From contig DDII01000095.1 of the NCBI GenBank assembly GCA_002338445.1, positions 1 through 29,537 of the forward strand: 29,537 bases of DNA, in the 5' to 3' direction. The notes under the pieces are model-generated. The model was given only the letters and a program-made list of their open reading frames with translations, made no database searches and had not been told where the DNA came from. The stretch is from Cellvibrionales bacterium UBA1854 (GTDB taxonomy: Bacteria; Pseudomonadota; Gammaproteobacteria; Pseudomonadales; Porticoccaceae). A program made the position numbers and the translations under genes. Positions 8,164-16,976 of this stretch are shown in pieces (position 1 is the first letter of the stretch; the number at the start of each line of letters is the position of its first letter).

Positions 8164-8255
8164 TAAAATATTTATCCTTGCTTAATAATAGGCTGATGCT
8201 CCATCTTAGTTGCAAATATAAGGAAATGTACAACTTCCAGAAGTAAAATATTTAT
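8164..8255. repeat. 12-bp direct repeat between binding protein and permease genes
   Basis: TAAAATATTTAT occurs at 8164-8175 and again at 8244-8255, within the 120-bp gap between the lipoprotein and permease genes. The repeat is very AT-rich with a palindromic core, so chance is possible. It could be a processing site or a protein-binding pair. Confidence 0.3.
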
Positions 8256-8271
8256 GGCGAGCTTTTCAATT

Positions 8272-9231
8272 TTATTGCATTAACGATAGATCGATATAGG
8301 AGTCAATCGGTTGCGCTTCATTATATACTTCGTTTGCGACATTAAAATCATCAGCGATCTTGGTAGATCCATAGATTGATGTGAAGCCGTCGCCTCTTTC
8401 CGCAAACACTGATGCTTCACTTACGCTCATTATTTTTGTGCCTTCAATAAAACCCTTGTACTCTTCTGAAGACAACCCCACTCGGGCCGCCATAATGGAG
8501 ATTGCCTCCTCGCGAGTTTCTGGATTATTAAGAAAGGCAACGGCCATATCCCAAACTTCAATTACCTTTGCCCAGCTCTTTCGATTCTGCGCAAAGCTTG
8601 TTGGTGATACCGCTAGGACATCATAGATAAGCCCTGGCTCGTCTGCAGACGTGTAAATCGCAGTTGAGCCTGGTACAAGATTGAGACTTTGTCCCGAATT
8701 AGGTTGCCATGCGACGATAGCATCAACTTCGCCAGAGGCTAAAACTTGAGGGGTTTCGTTTGTTGGTACGTTTACCAGTTCAACGTCGCTTTCTGAAAGT
8801 CCACTTTTTTCCAACGCGTTGAGCAATAACAGATGCCCTACAAACCCTATTTCAACACCTACTTTCTTACCTTTCAGTTCGTCAATTGTTGAAATGCCTG
8901 GGGCCGCTACGATCATGTCGTTTCCATTAGAATAATCGTTGATGAGAATCATTACATTCTGTGCACCGGTTGCCCCCGTAACGAGCGCATCACCATTTGT
9001 CATGGCCACAGCATCAAGCTGCCCTGCGGCAAAAGCATCCATGCTGGCCACGTAATCAAACCACTCAAACTCAACATTTACCCCGACCTTTGCAAACATG
9101 TTTTTTTCGATTGCAATTTCCCAAGTTACCCAACCCGGCCAGTCACTGTAGCCTACCTTAAGGGGTTCCTCTTTAGCGCAGGACACCAGGGTTAATAGGG
9201 CGATGAGAGTGATAGCCAATCTTCTATTCAT
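8272..9231 (-). CDS. ABC importer substrate-binding lipoprotein (NrtA/SsuA type), guanidine/urea-linked
   Basis: A 319-residue periplasmic binding protein of the nitrate/sulfonate/taurine class. It starts at ATG 9231 (MNRRLAITLIALLTLVSC), with GGAG upstream and a lipobox LVSC whose Cys18 would be lipidated. The mature part begins KVGYSDWPGWVTWEIA, the usual first strand for this class. It continues with DAFAAGQLDAVAMTNGDAL, a GKKVGVEIGFVGHLLLLNALE hinge region, and EVDAIVAWQPN. The frame stays open for 97 codons further upstream, but a sigma-54 promoter lies inside that stretch (9300-9316), so the longer protein is rejected. Because the divergent genes process carboxylated guanidine or urea, guanidine is the favoured ligand. 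This is inferred from context and not shown by the sequence. Confidence 0.87.
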   Translation of the reverse strand: MNRRLAITLIALLTLVSCAKEEPLKVGYSDWPGWVTWEIAIEKNMFAKVGVNVEFEWFDYVASMDAFAAGQLDAVAMTNGDALVTGATGAQNVMILINDYSNGNDMIVAAPGISTIDELKGKKVGVEIGFVGHLLLLNALEKSGLSESDVELVNVPTNETPQVLASGEVDAIVAWQPNSGQSLNLVPGSTAIYTSADEPGLIYDVLAVSPTSFAQNRKSWAKVIEVWDMAVAFLNNPETREEAISIMAARVGLSSEEYKGFIEGTKIMSVSEASVFAERGDGFTSIYGSTKIADDFNVANEVYNEAQPIDSYIDLSLMQ

Positions 9232-9299
9232 ATTTAACTCCAAAAGAACTCTACTTGAGTAAATTACGTGGGTTTTATTGTCTGTGACAATTGGTTGCA

Positions 9300-9316
9300 A
9301 GCATTTAGCATGCCAA
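9300..9316 (-). promoter_or_regulatory. Sigma-54 (-24/-12) promoter for the ABC importer operon
   Basis: On the minus strand the sequence TTGGCATGCTAAATGCT matches the sigma-54 consensus YTGGCAYR-N4-TTGCW at all but one position. The GG (9314-9313) and GC (9302-9301) are exactly 10 nt apart. Transcription would start near 9289, giving a leader of about 58 nt before the ATG at 9231. This implies control by an enhancer-binding protein such as NtrC. Confidence 0.65.
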
Positions 9317-9430
9317 TACGCTTGGTATTGAAAGTAGGCCATTAGAGAAACCTTACTATCTAAAATAGCTACGCACCGAGGAGTTCTATTTTCAAAATGA
9401 AACAAGTTCTGACCGACTTTTAAATAATTT

Positions 9431-9447
9431 CGCACCTTTTTAGTCCA
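9431..9447. promoter_or_regulatory. Candidate NtrC enhancer site, proximal
   Basis: CGCACCTTTTTAGTCCA matches the NtrC dyad TGCACCA-N3-TGGTGCA at 10 of 14 defined positions. It is centred at 9439, about 150 bp upstream of the predicted sigma-54 start at 9289. Confidence 0.4.
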
Positions 9448-9462
9448 ATGAAGTGAGGGAAA

Positions 9463-9479
9463 AGCATTTATTTGGTGCA
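9463..9479. promoter_or_regulatory. Candidate NtrC enhancer site, distal
   Basis: On the minus strand TGCACCAAATAAATGCT has a perfect TGCACCA half-site and the GC-N11-GC core of NtrC sites. The other half is poor (3 of 7). Its centre (9471) is 32 bp from that of the neighbouring candidate (9439), about three helical turns. That is the same phasing as the paired glnA enhancer sites of enteric bacteria. Confidence 0.45.
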
Positions 9480-9522
9480 AATTGACTATTTGTCTTTTAA
9501 CCTCAACCAGTACAAACATCAT

Positions 9523-9914
9523 CTCGAAAGCAAATTTTTTAATCTCGTTTGAAAAGAGGCTTACTCTTTGTTAGATTAAATTCGTTGATCTGGATTAGCC
9601 AACGTCACTTATATGCATGTCTTTGTTATGGTGTAAATTAAGTTGAGTTGTCGGAGTTAGCTAAGCCTAAGATTCAAAGCGATACTGTTATTGATTTGTA
9701 TTTTAGCGAAGCGGTTTTGGCTTACTTTTTACCCCTTGTGTACCCGAGCTGTTTAACTAAGTTACAAAGGATAAAGGCATTAACTTTTTATAATTGGTGT
9801 GTCTTTGCCCATTAGTTGGCGGGAGGCGCCTTCTTAGAATTTAGAAAAGAAGCTGGGTATACAGCTGCAAGCGCTGCCCGAAGTATTTACGCTTCATCTC
9901 TATGGGGACTTGTA
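9523..9914. other. Divergent control region of the nitrogen locus
   Basis: Non-coding region before the DUF1989/carboxylase operon. A weak sigma-54-like match, CTGGGTATACAGCTGCA (9853-9869, GG and GC 10 nt apart), lies about 46 bp before the ATG at 9915. A second, poorer match surrounds GG at about 9653. TATAAT occurs at 9789-9794 without a good -35 partner. No guanidine-I, -II or -III riboswitch signature (such as ACGR hairpin loops) was found here or in the minus-strand leader. Confidence 0.4.
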
Positions 9915-10685
9915 ATGATAAGGTCTATCAATTACTCCACGCGAATTCCTGCGGGTGGTCATTGTTCTTTCAGACTAAAGCGGGGCACCGTAATTCGGAT
10001 GACTGACATAGAGGGAGGTGCCAATATTGGAATGTTATTTTATAACTCAGAGAATTTACTAGAACGATATAACGCGCCAGATACCTTAAAGTGTCAGCAT
10101 ACTTTTAAGATCGGTGAGGGTCACTGTCTTTATTCTGACATGGGTCGCATTTTTGCATCTGTCATTCATGATACTACGGGTTGGCATGACTCGATTTGTG
10201 GAAGTTCGCATGCTCAACACTTGGAGCAGCGTTATGGAAAGCGTGACTATCAGAGCGATCGCAATTCCTGGTCCCAGAATGGGACCGATGCATTTTTGGT
10301 AGAGCTTGCTAAATATGGTTTGGGAAGAAACGATATCGTGTCTAATTTAAACTGGTTCAGTAAAGTTTATGCAGATAATCTAGGCATTTTAACTTTAGAT
10401 GATAAAGCATGTAAGCGTGGCTCCCAGGTTACGTTGAGGATTGAGATGGATTCTTTGGTCATTATGCACGCATGCCCACATCCGCTGAACTTTGCAAACG
10501 ATTATCCTGATAATTCTGTCCAAATTGAAATTGGATTAGCACTTCCGTTGACCACTGATGATAGATGTATGAATTTGTGTGCGGAAAATCGTCGAGGTTT
10601 TGCTAATAACGCGCTTTATTACCTCGGTTCTAAGGATCAGTATTTGCCACCCAACATCGCTGATTTAGCAGAACTAAGTCAATAA
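9915..10685 (+). CDS. DUF1989 protein UAAP1: probable carboxyguanidine deiminase subunit
   Basis: A 256-residue protein of the urea-amidolyase-associated protein 1 family (DUF1989). Together with its partner at 10701 it matches the two subunits of the heterodimeric carboxyguanidine deiminase (CgdAB), which turns carboxyguanidine into allophanate and ammonia. Visible family features are IPAGGHCSFRLKRGT near the start, TDIEGGANIGMLFYN (30-44), LERYNAPDTLK (49-59), HDTTGWHDSICGSS with H91 and C95, and HACPHPLNF with C187 and H189. These Cys/His residues are the likely metal or catalytic site. The ATG at 9915 has GGGG about 7 nt upstream. The frame also opens at a TTG at 9816, but that has no ribosome site and would add 33 atypical residues. 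Which Cgd letter applies is not certain. Confidence 0.85.
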   Translation: MIRSINYSTRIPAGGHCSFRLKRGTVIRMTDIEGGANIGMLFYNSENLLERYNAPDTLKCQHTFKIGEGHCLYSDMGRIFASVIHDTTGWHDSICGSSHAQHLEQRYGKRDYQSDRNSWSQNGTDAFLVELAKYGLGRNDIVSNLNWFSKVYADNLGILTLDDKACKRGSQVTLRIEMDSLVIMHACPHPLNFANDYPDNSVQIEIGLALPLTTDDRCMNLCAENRRGFANNALYYLGSKDQYLPPNIADLAELSQ

Positions 10686-10700
10686 GGAAGGTTAACGTTT

Positions 10701-11357
10701 ATGGCTTCCTCAAACTTCAAAATAATTGAGAGCAGTTTTTCTCCACAGCAGGCGATCCTGAGGGAGGTGGTAGATTCAGGAGATTATTTCATAACGTTGA
10801 TAAAAGCGGGTCAAACGGCCCGTATCGTTGATTTGGAGGGAAATCAGGCTGTAGACACTTTATTCTATAGCTCAGACGATCCGAGTGAACGTTACAGTGC
10901 TTCGGACACAATTCGCGAGCAAAGAAGTCTTTATCTTACGACTGGTTCTTGTTTGACGTCTAACGCTAATCGTCCGATGCTGCAGATTGTGGCTGACACG
11001 TGCGGCCGTCATGATACATTGGGTGGGGCTTGTTCCTCCGAGAGTAACACGGTGCGCTATCACCAAGACAAACGATTCATGCATTCGTGTCGGGATAGCT
11101 GGATGCTAGCTGTATCAGAGAATCCAGAGTACGGACTTAATAAGGGAAATATTTCTCACAATATTAATTTTTTCATGAATGTGCCAGTGACTGAGAAGGG
11201 TGGATTAACTTTTGAGGATGGGATATCTGCTGCGGGAAAATACGTTGAGTTAGAAGCATTGATGGATGTAGTGATGCTCATTTCAAATTGTCCCCAAATG
11301 AATAATCCTTGTAGCGGATTTAATCCAACGCCAATTGAAATTCTCATCTGGAATTAA
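10701..11357 (+). CDS. DUF1989 protein UAAP2: probable carboxyguanidine deiminase subunit
   Basis: A 218-residue partner of the upstream DUF1989 protein (urea-amidolyase-associated protein 2 family). It shares the fold: AGQTARIVDLEGNQAVDTLFY (36-56), ERYSASDTIREQ (63-74), DTCGRHDTLGGACS (99-112, C101, H104 and C111), a Cys-Pro pair in SNCPQMNNPCSGFNPTPIEI (C197, C204) and the terminal PIEI block. With UAAP1 it should form the carboxyguanidine deiminase heterodimer in the cytoplasm, linking the carboxylase to allophanate hydrolase. The start is ATG at 10701 with a good AAGGAAGG ribosome site, 15 nt after the previous stop, so the two are co-transcribed. An 82-bp gap precedes the carboxylase gene. 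Older annotation calls it urea carboxylase-associated or aminomethyltransferase-related. Confidence 0.87.
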   Translation: MASSNFKIIESSFSPQQAILREVVDSGDYFITLIKAGQTARIVDLEGNQAVDTLFYSSDDPSERYSASDTIREQRSLYLTTGSCLTSNANRPMLQIVADTCGRHDTLGGACSSESNTVRYHQDKRFMHSCRDSWMLAVSENPEYGLNKGNISHNINFFMNVPVTEKGGLTFEDGISAAGKYVELEALMDVVMLISNCPQMNNPCSGFNPTPIEILIWN

Positions 11358-11439
11358 ATTTATCCACACGGAGTCAGATGCATAGGTTTCTGGGAATTCT
11401 CTTAGATCACAATTATCTGATATTGGTAGAGCGATTGAT

Positions 11440-14400
11440 ATGACACAGCTTGGAAAAGTATTAATTGCAAACCGAGGTGCCATTGCTACTCGCATCATCA
11501 GGACACTCCAAGCTATGGACGTTCCATCGGTTGCCGTCTATGCTGTTTGCGATTCTGGCAGTTTACATGTTCGTATTGCTGATGAATCTGTTTGTTTGAA
11601 TCCCGAGATTCCTGAACAGAATCAACCGATTCACACTTATATGAATATTAATCGTATTTTGAAAATTGCCCGCGAAACGGGTGCTGTCGCAGTGCATCCG
11701 GGATATGGATTTTTGAGTGAAAATGCTGAATTTGTCGATCGCTGCGAAGATCATGGTCTGATATTTATTGGCCCAACATCTGAACATATAGCCATGTTTG
11801 GGTTGAAGCATAAAGCGCGTGCTCTCGCCATGGAGTGCAATATACCGCTGTTGCCCGGCTCTCAGCTTCTTCCTAATTTGGAACAAACAAAAATAGAAGC
11901 AAAACGCATCGGTTATCCGGTAATGTTGAAATCAACTGCCGGTGGAGGTGGTATCGGTATAACTGTATGTTTTGATGAAATCGAACTTGAAGAGTCGTTT
12001 GAAAAAGTCAAAAGTCAAGTCTTAAACAATTTTGGAAACGACGAAGTGTTCGTCGAGAAATTCATTCAACATGCTCGCCATATTGAGGTACAGGCCTTCG
12101 GTGATGGAAGGGGGCAGGTGCTTACAATTGGTGAACGTGATTGTTCATGTCAGCGTCGGAATCAAAAGGTGGTTGAAGAGTGTCCTGCACCAAATTTGGA
12201 TTTTGATTCCAGACAGTCCTTACATGAATGGTCGGAGCGCTTACTAGCTGGAGTCGGCTATCAAAGTGCGGGAACTGTGGAATACATACTAGATATTGAT
12301 ACCGGAAATTTTTATTTTCTGGAGGTGAATACTCGCTTGCAAGTGGAGCATGGAGTGACTGAAGAGGTTTTTGGGATCGACATAGTAAAATGGATGCTGG
12401 TTTTAGCCTTCGAAAGTGCTGATAAACCCTCCTTAGATCTGAACAAGGAGAGAGAGAGATTAAAAGTTAGAGGGCATTCCATTGAGGTGCGAGTATATGC
12501 GGAGGATCCTTATCTAAATTTCCGGCCCGCATCAGATCAATTAACCGAGGTTGATTTTTATAGGGGTGGAGATAAAGAGAACGTTCGCGTAGAGACTTGG
12601 ATTGAGGCTGGTATCCATGTCCCGCCTGATTTTGATCCTTTGCTGGCGAAATTAATCGTGCATACCAAGTTTCGTATGGAATCGTTATCTTTGTTGTTAA
12701 AAGTCGTCAAAAACTCAAAAGTTTATGGCTGTGAAAATAATCTTGATTATCTCGAACTTCTTTTGGAGGACAATCTGTTAAAAGCGGGTGAGGTGACAAC
12801 GAGTTATCTTGATGATTTTGCTTATGAGCCCGCACGTATTGATGTCGTTTCCGGTGGCGCGCAGACAACGGTGCAAAATTTGCCTGGTCGCACTGGGCAT
12901 TGGTCCGTTGGAGTACCTCCTTCCGGACCATTTGACAGTAATTCGTTTAGACTTGCTAATCGACTGTTGGATAATGATTATGATGCGGCAGGGTTAGAGA
13001 TTGCTCTTTATGGGCCGACTTTATTATTCAGTAAAGCTACAACTATAGTTCTTGCCGGCGCACAGATAGATGCTGATTTGAAAATTTCTCTCGATAACAG
13101 AGAAATTATAAAAAAGCTTGCTTGTTGGCATGTCTACAAGATTCCTTCGGGCTCTGAACTAGTTTTGGGGAACGTTTATGAAAGCAGCGGGGCAAGGACC
13201 TATCTTGCGATTGCTGGAGGTATTCGGTGTCCAGAATACTTAGGATCCAGAGCAACATTTACTTTAGGTAATTTTGGTGGGCACAACGGGCGTTGTCTCC
13301 GTTCCGGCGATGTGGTCCGGTTAAATGAAGACAAATTGCTGCCTGATCTGGAACAGGTGCGGCTACCAAAGTCGCTTATCCCGAATATTTTCAAGTCGAA
13401 TGACGCTTGCAGCCGCGCACCTCTTGGCATAAGGGTAACTTATGGACCGCACGGGTCACCAGATTTTTTCACCGAAAGAGATATGGAGATTTTTTTTTCC
13501 TGTGATTGGGAGGTCCACTATAACTCAAATCGCACCGGGGTAAGACTCATTGGTCCCAAACCTGAGTGGGCGCGGCAGGATGGTGGTGAGGCAGGCTTGC
13601 ACCCATCTAATCTTCATGACAACGCATATGCATTTGGGACGGTTGATTTTACCGGAGACATGCCCGTAATTCTCGGTCCAGACGGCCCATCCCTCGGCGG
13701 ATTCGTGTGTCCTGCGACAGTAATCACCGCTGATCTATGGAAACTTGGTCAACTGCGTGCTGGAGATAAAATTCACTTTATTCCCGTCAGTCTCAGTAAG
13801 GCGACTGAGCTTGAGGCGGCCGGTCACACCTCTATAAAAGAGTTAAGAGAGATTCAAGTTCAAGTCCAACCGGAGGAGCGATCAACCCCAATAATGCTGA
13901 CTTTGAGGTCCTGTGAGTACGGGGATGACATATGTTACCGCAAAGCTGGAGACAAATTTTTGCTCATCGAGTATGGTCAGCCAGAGATTAATTTTCGTCT
14001 TCGTCTACGTGTTCATGCTCTTATGGAGTGGTTGAAAAGCAAACCTGTGGAGGGTGTCCATGAGATGACGCCAGGGATCCGATCCTTGCAACTTCATTAC
14101 AATCCACAAATAGTATCCGCTACAAAATTGATAGATCAATTGCTCGTTGCTGAGAGGAGTTTATCAGCGCAGCTTGATAACATGAGTGTTCCCTCCCGCA
14201 CACTTTTCCTTCCAATGTCCTGGGATGATCATGCCTGCCGCTCCGCGGTTCGTAAGTATGATCAGTCAGTACGAAAGGACGCCCCCTGGTTTCCCGATAA
14301 TATTGAGTTTATTCGAAGGATTAACGGTCTCAATAATCTGGATGATGTGAAACGGATTATCTTTGATGCCTCTTATCTGGTTTTGGGATTAGGTGACGTG

Positions 14401-15147
14401 TACCTCGGTGCTCCGGTTGCAGTGCCAATTGATCCGCGTCACCGCCTTGTTACCACTAAGTACAATCCTGCACGAACTTGGACGGCCGAGAATTCTGTTG
14501 GTATTGGTGGGTCGTACCTTTGTATTTATGGCATGGAGGGTCCAGGGGGCTATCAACTTGTGGGGCGGACGTTGCAGATGTGGAATCGTTTTCATCAAAC
14601 AAACGAATTTTCGCGTCCTTATTTGTTACGCTTTTTTGATCAGATTCGATTTTATGAGGTTAGTCATGATGAGTTATGTAAGATTAGGCGTGATTTCCCG
14701 GTAGGCCAGTTCTCTCCGATAATTGTAAATGGAACATTCAACATTTCCGATTATCAAAATTTTCTGGATGATAATCGAGAGAGTACCGAACGTTTTATAA
14801 CGAAAAGAAAAAATGCTTTTGATGAGGAACTCAATCGCTGGCATCATGATGGGCAGTTTCAATTCTCTGTCCAAGAGGCTGACCAGCTAAATCAAGATAT
14901 AGAAGATTCTGAGGGGGACTTTGTATTACAGAGCCCAGTTTCAGGATTAGTTTGGCGAATAATTGTAAAAAAAGGTGAATTTGTGGAAAAAGGCGCGGTT
15001 GTTATGGTTCTTGAATCTATGAAAATGGAAATTGAGGTTCGTGCAACCTTTGCCGGGGTGGTAGCAAAAATTCCTTTGAAAGAAACTAGTCGAGTGAGCT
15101 CAGGACAGACCTTGATGGTACTTTCGTACTCCGAGGCAAGCGTATGA
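11440..15147 (+). CDS. Biotin-dependent guanidine/urea carboxylase (urea carboxylase family)
   Basis: A 1235-residue multidomain enzyme that uses ATP, bicarbonate and biotin to carboxylate guanidine (or urea) in the cytoplasm. The order is biotin carboxylase (about 1-450, glycine-rich loop 164-172, EVNTRLQVEH at 295-304), an AHS2/KipA-like carboxyltransferase half (about 465-780), an AHS1/KipI-like half (about 815-1030, with LGLGDVYLGAPVAVP and DPRHRLVTTKYNPART) and a C-terminal biotinyl domain (about 1165-1232) with biotinylated Lys1195 in ESMKME. Length and order are normal for the family. Asp736, in VDFTGD of the carboxyltransferase, may be the position that is Asp in guanidine-type and Asn in true urea enzymes; this is recalled and needs alignment. 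Co-occurrence with DUF1989 genes supports guanidine. The gene overlaps the next by 4 bp. Confidence 0.9.
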   Translation: MTQLGKVLIANRGAIATRIIRTLQAMDVPSVAVYAVCDSGSLHVRIADESVCLNPEIPEQNQPIHTYMNINRILKIARETGAVAVHPGYGFLSENAEFVDRCEDHGLIFIGPTSEHIAMFGLKHKARALAMECNIPLLPGSQLLPNLEQTKIEAKRIGYPVMLKSTAGGGGIGITVCFDEIELEESFEKVKSQVLNNFGNDEVFVEKFIQHARHIEVQAFGDGRGQVLTIGERDCSCQRRNQKVVEECPAPNLDFDSRQSLHEWSERLLAGVGYQSAGTVEYILDIDTGNFYFLEVNTRLQVEHGVTEEVFGIDIVKWMLVLAFESADKPSLDLNKERERLKVRGHSIEVRVYAEDPYLNFRPASDQLTEVDFYRGGDKENVRVETWIEAGIHVPPDFDPLLAKLIVHTKFRMESLSLLLKVVKNSKVYGCENNLDYLELLLEDNLLKAGEVTTSYLDDFAYEPARIDVVSGGAQTTVQNLPGRTGHWSVGVPPSGPFDSNSFRLANRLLDNDYDAAGLEIALYGPTLLFSKATTIVLAGAQIDADLKISLDNREIIKKLACWHVYKIPSGSELVLGNVYESSGARTYLAIAGGIRCPEYLGSRATFTLGNFGGHNGRCLRSGDVVRLNEDKLLPDLEQVRLPKSLIPNIFKSNDACSRAPLGIRVTYGPHGSPDFFTERDMEIFFSCDWEVHYNSNRTGVRLIGPKPEWARQDGGEAGLHPSNLHDNAYAFGTVDFTGDMPVILGPDGPSLGGFVCPATVITADLWKLGQLRAGDKIHFIPVSLSKATELEAAGHTSIKELREIQVQVQPEERSTPIMLTLRSCEYGDDICYRKAGDKFLLIEYGQPEINFRLRLRVHALMEWLKSKPVEGVHEMTPGIRSLQLHYNPQIVSATKLIDQLLVAERSLSAQLDNMSVPSRTLFLPMSWDDHACRSAVRKYDQSVRKDAPWFPDNIEFIRRINGLNNLDDVKRIIFDASYLVLGLGDVYLGAPVAVPIDPRHRLVTTKYNPARTWTAENSVGIGGSYLCIYGMEGPGGYQLVGRTLQMWNRFHQTNEFSRPYLLRFFDQIRFYEVSHDELCKIRRDFPVGQFSPIIVNGTFNISDYQNFLDDNRESTERFITKRKNAFDEELNRWHHDGQFQFSVQEADQLNQDIEDSEGDFVLQSPVSGLVWRIIVKKGEFVEKGAVVMVLESMKMEIEVRATFAGVVAKIPLKETSRVSSGQTLMVLSYSEASV

Positions 15148-16976
15148 GCGCACGTAATCATTACATTCTTGACCTCGGCATGGAAAGGCTCCGTGAGTCA
15201 TATCGACGTGGTGATCTGATACCACAAAAACTTGTAGAAAGTATAATTTCTGCAGCAGATGCCTTGGAACACTACAATATTTTTATCAAACCGCCGTCGC
15301 TTTGCTGGATTCAACCTTTCATAGATTGCCTTAAACAAAAAGATCTTGACACTCATCCTCTCTGGGGTATTCCTTTTTCAATAAAAGATAATATCGACTT
15401 AGTTGGGGTTCCAACCACGGGCGGGTGTCCTGATTTTGCGTACTTACCTAAAAAGTCTGCGTTCGCTGTTCAGCTGCTGATTGATGCTGGAGCTATACCA
15501 ATCGGCAAGACTAATCTTGATCAGTTCGCGACGGGCTTGAATGGAACTCGTTCGCCCTATGGGGTTTGTCATAACAGTTTCGAATTCGATCTTATTAGTG
15601 GTGGTTCCAGTTCTGGTTCTGCGGTCGCTGTTGCGATGGGTCTCTCCACGTTTAGTCTTGGCACTGATACCGCAGGTTCAGGACGAATCCCTGCATGTCT
15701 TAATAATCTGATTGGGCTAAAACCCAGTTTGGGTCTCATATCCTGCTCGGGTGTGATCGATGCTTGCAGAAGTCTCGATTGCATTAGTGTCTTTACCAAT
15801 AGTTGTGACGATGCCAATGAGGTATTGGATGTCGCTATACGATTTGATAGCGAGTACAGCAACAGTCGAGAACTTCCATATTTTAACGCGACGCGAAATT
15901 ACGGTTTGGCCGATACCAAACTTACTATAGGTGTTATTAAAAAAGAGCAGCTTAGGTTTTTTGATAATCGGGAATATTTTAAGGCCTACACTCAAACTTT
16001 GGAAGTTATGATTGATCGAGGTTTTACACTCAAAGAAATTGACTTTCGGCCTTTTGAGGAGGTAGGGGATTTACTATATCAAGGACCTTGGATAAGTGAG
16101 CGCTACATAACTACCGAACAAATCATTAATCATAACCCTCAAAGCATGTACCCCGTTGTTAGGGAAATTATTGAGCCTGGCGGTGAATTATTGGCTACTG
16201 ACTTGTTCAAGGCACAATATCGACTACGAGAATTAAAGATTATTTGCGAGAGATTGATGAGTGATCTGGATTGCTTGATGACTCCTACAGTCGGATGTTA
16301 TTTCACTATTAAAGAGATGCTTGATGAGCCAATTAAAGCGAATACGAAGCTCGGATATTACTCCAACTTCGTGAATTTACTTGATTTCGCCTCTGTGGTG
16401 GTGCCCACGCGCTTAATTCAAGGAGCTCGTGACAATTTTCTGCCTTTTTCAATTTCATTAGTCGGTCCATGCATGAGTGATCGATGGCTCCTCTCTATTG
16501 CTAATAGAGTTCAGTCTATATTCTCGCTCCCAGCAGGCAACACAGATTATATCCGCAATAATCGCGAAAATAAGCTGGTATCTAACCCTAAAAGTGTAGA
16601 CATCTTAGTTTGTGGAGCGCACCTGTCTGGACTGCCATTGAACTGGCAGCTGATCGAGCGAGGGGCGACATTAAAGCAGGTCATCGATACTGCACCAATA
16701 TATCGAATGTATGTTATAGCGGGCGGTCCACCATTACGTCCTGGATTGGTTCGCGACGAGAAAAAAGGTGCTGCCATCGCGGCAGAAGTGTGGTCACTAC
16801 CGGCTGAAAATTTTGGTTCGTTTGTTGAGAATATTCCCAGTCCTTTGGGAATCGGTAAAGTTGTTCTTTCAAATGGGCTGACTGTCTCGGGTTTTATCTG
16901 CGAGCCCATGGGTCTGGAAGGTGCTATTGAGATAACCTCTTTTGGGGGATGGCGAGCTTGGCTTCAGCAGAGTTAA
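15144..16976 (+). CDS. atzF: Allophanate hydrolase
   Basis: A 610-residue enzyme that hydrolyses allophanate to ammonia and CO2, the last step of guanidine or urea carboxylation pathways. The N-terminal amidase-signature domain (about 1-460) shows the Ser-cisSer-Lys site: K81 in SIKDNID, the cis-Ser within GGSSSGSA (155-157) and the nucleophile S179 in GTDTAGSGRIPA. The C-terminal domain (about 483-610, VDILVCGAHLSGLPLNWQL to SFGGWRAWL) is the gamma-glutamyl-cyclotransferase-like domain of complete AtzF/Dur1 enzymes, so the protein is full length. Its ATG overlaps the carboxylase stop (ATGA at 15144-15147), indicating translational coupling. This gene appears to end the operon. An AT-rich hairpin follows immediately. 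Confidence 0.93.
   Translation: MSARNHYILDLGMERLRESYRRGDLIPQKLVESIISAADALEHYNIFIKPPSLCWIQPFIDCLKQKDLDTHPLWGIPFSIKDNIDLVGVPTTGGCPDFAYLPKKSAFAVQLLIDAGAIPIGKTNLDQFATGLNGTRSPYGVCHNSFEFDLISGGSSSGSAVAVAMGLSTFSLGTDTAGSGRIPACLNNLIGLKPSLGLISCSGVIDACRSLDCISVFTNSCDDANEVLDVAIRFDSEYSNSRELPYFNATRNYGLADTKLTIGVIKKEQLRFFDNREYFKAYTQTLEVMIDRGFTLKEIDFRPFEEVGDLLYQGPWISERYITTEQIINHNPQSMYPVVREIIEPGGELLATDLFKAQYRLRELKIICERLMSDLDCLMTPTVGCYFTIKEMLDEPIKANTKLGYYSNFVNLLDFASVVVPTRLIQGARDNFLPFSISLVGPCMSDRWLLSIANRVQSIFSLPAGNTDYIRNNRENKLVSNPKSVDILVCGAHLSGLPLNWQLIERGATLKQVIDTAPIYRMYVIAGGPPLRPGLVRDEKKGAAIAAEVWSLPAENFGSFVENIPSPLGIGKVVLSNGLTVSGFICEPMGLEGAIEITSFGGWRAWLQQS

Noticed and set aside
9232..9522. 97-codon N-terminal extension of the substrate-binding protein frame
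   Set aside because: A normal lipoprotein signal begins at ATG 9231 with a ribosome site, the extension has no family resemblance, and a near-consensus sigma-54 promoter lies inside it.
9818..9830. GGCG-GGAGG-CGCC hairpin with a Shine-Dalgarno in its loop
   Set aside because: Only a 4-bp stem and no start codon at usable distance, so sequestration of a ribosome site is not supported.
9232..9914. Guanidine riboswitch expected near a guanidine operon
   Set aside because: No ykkC-type conserved blocks, no paired ACGR-loop hairpins and no guanidine-III pattern could be found on either strand by eye. A covariance-model search would settle it.
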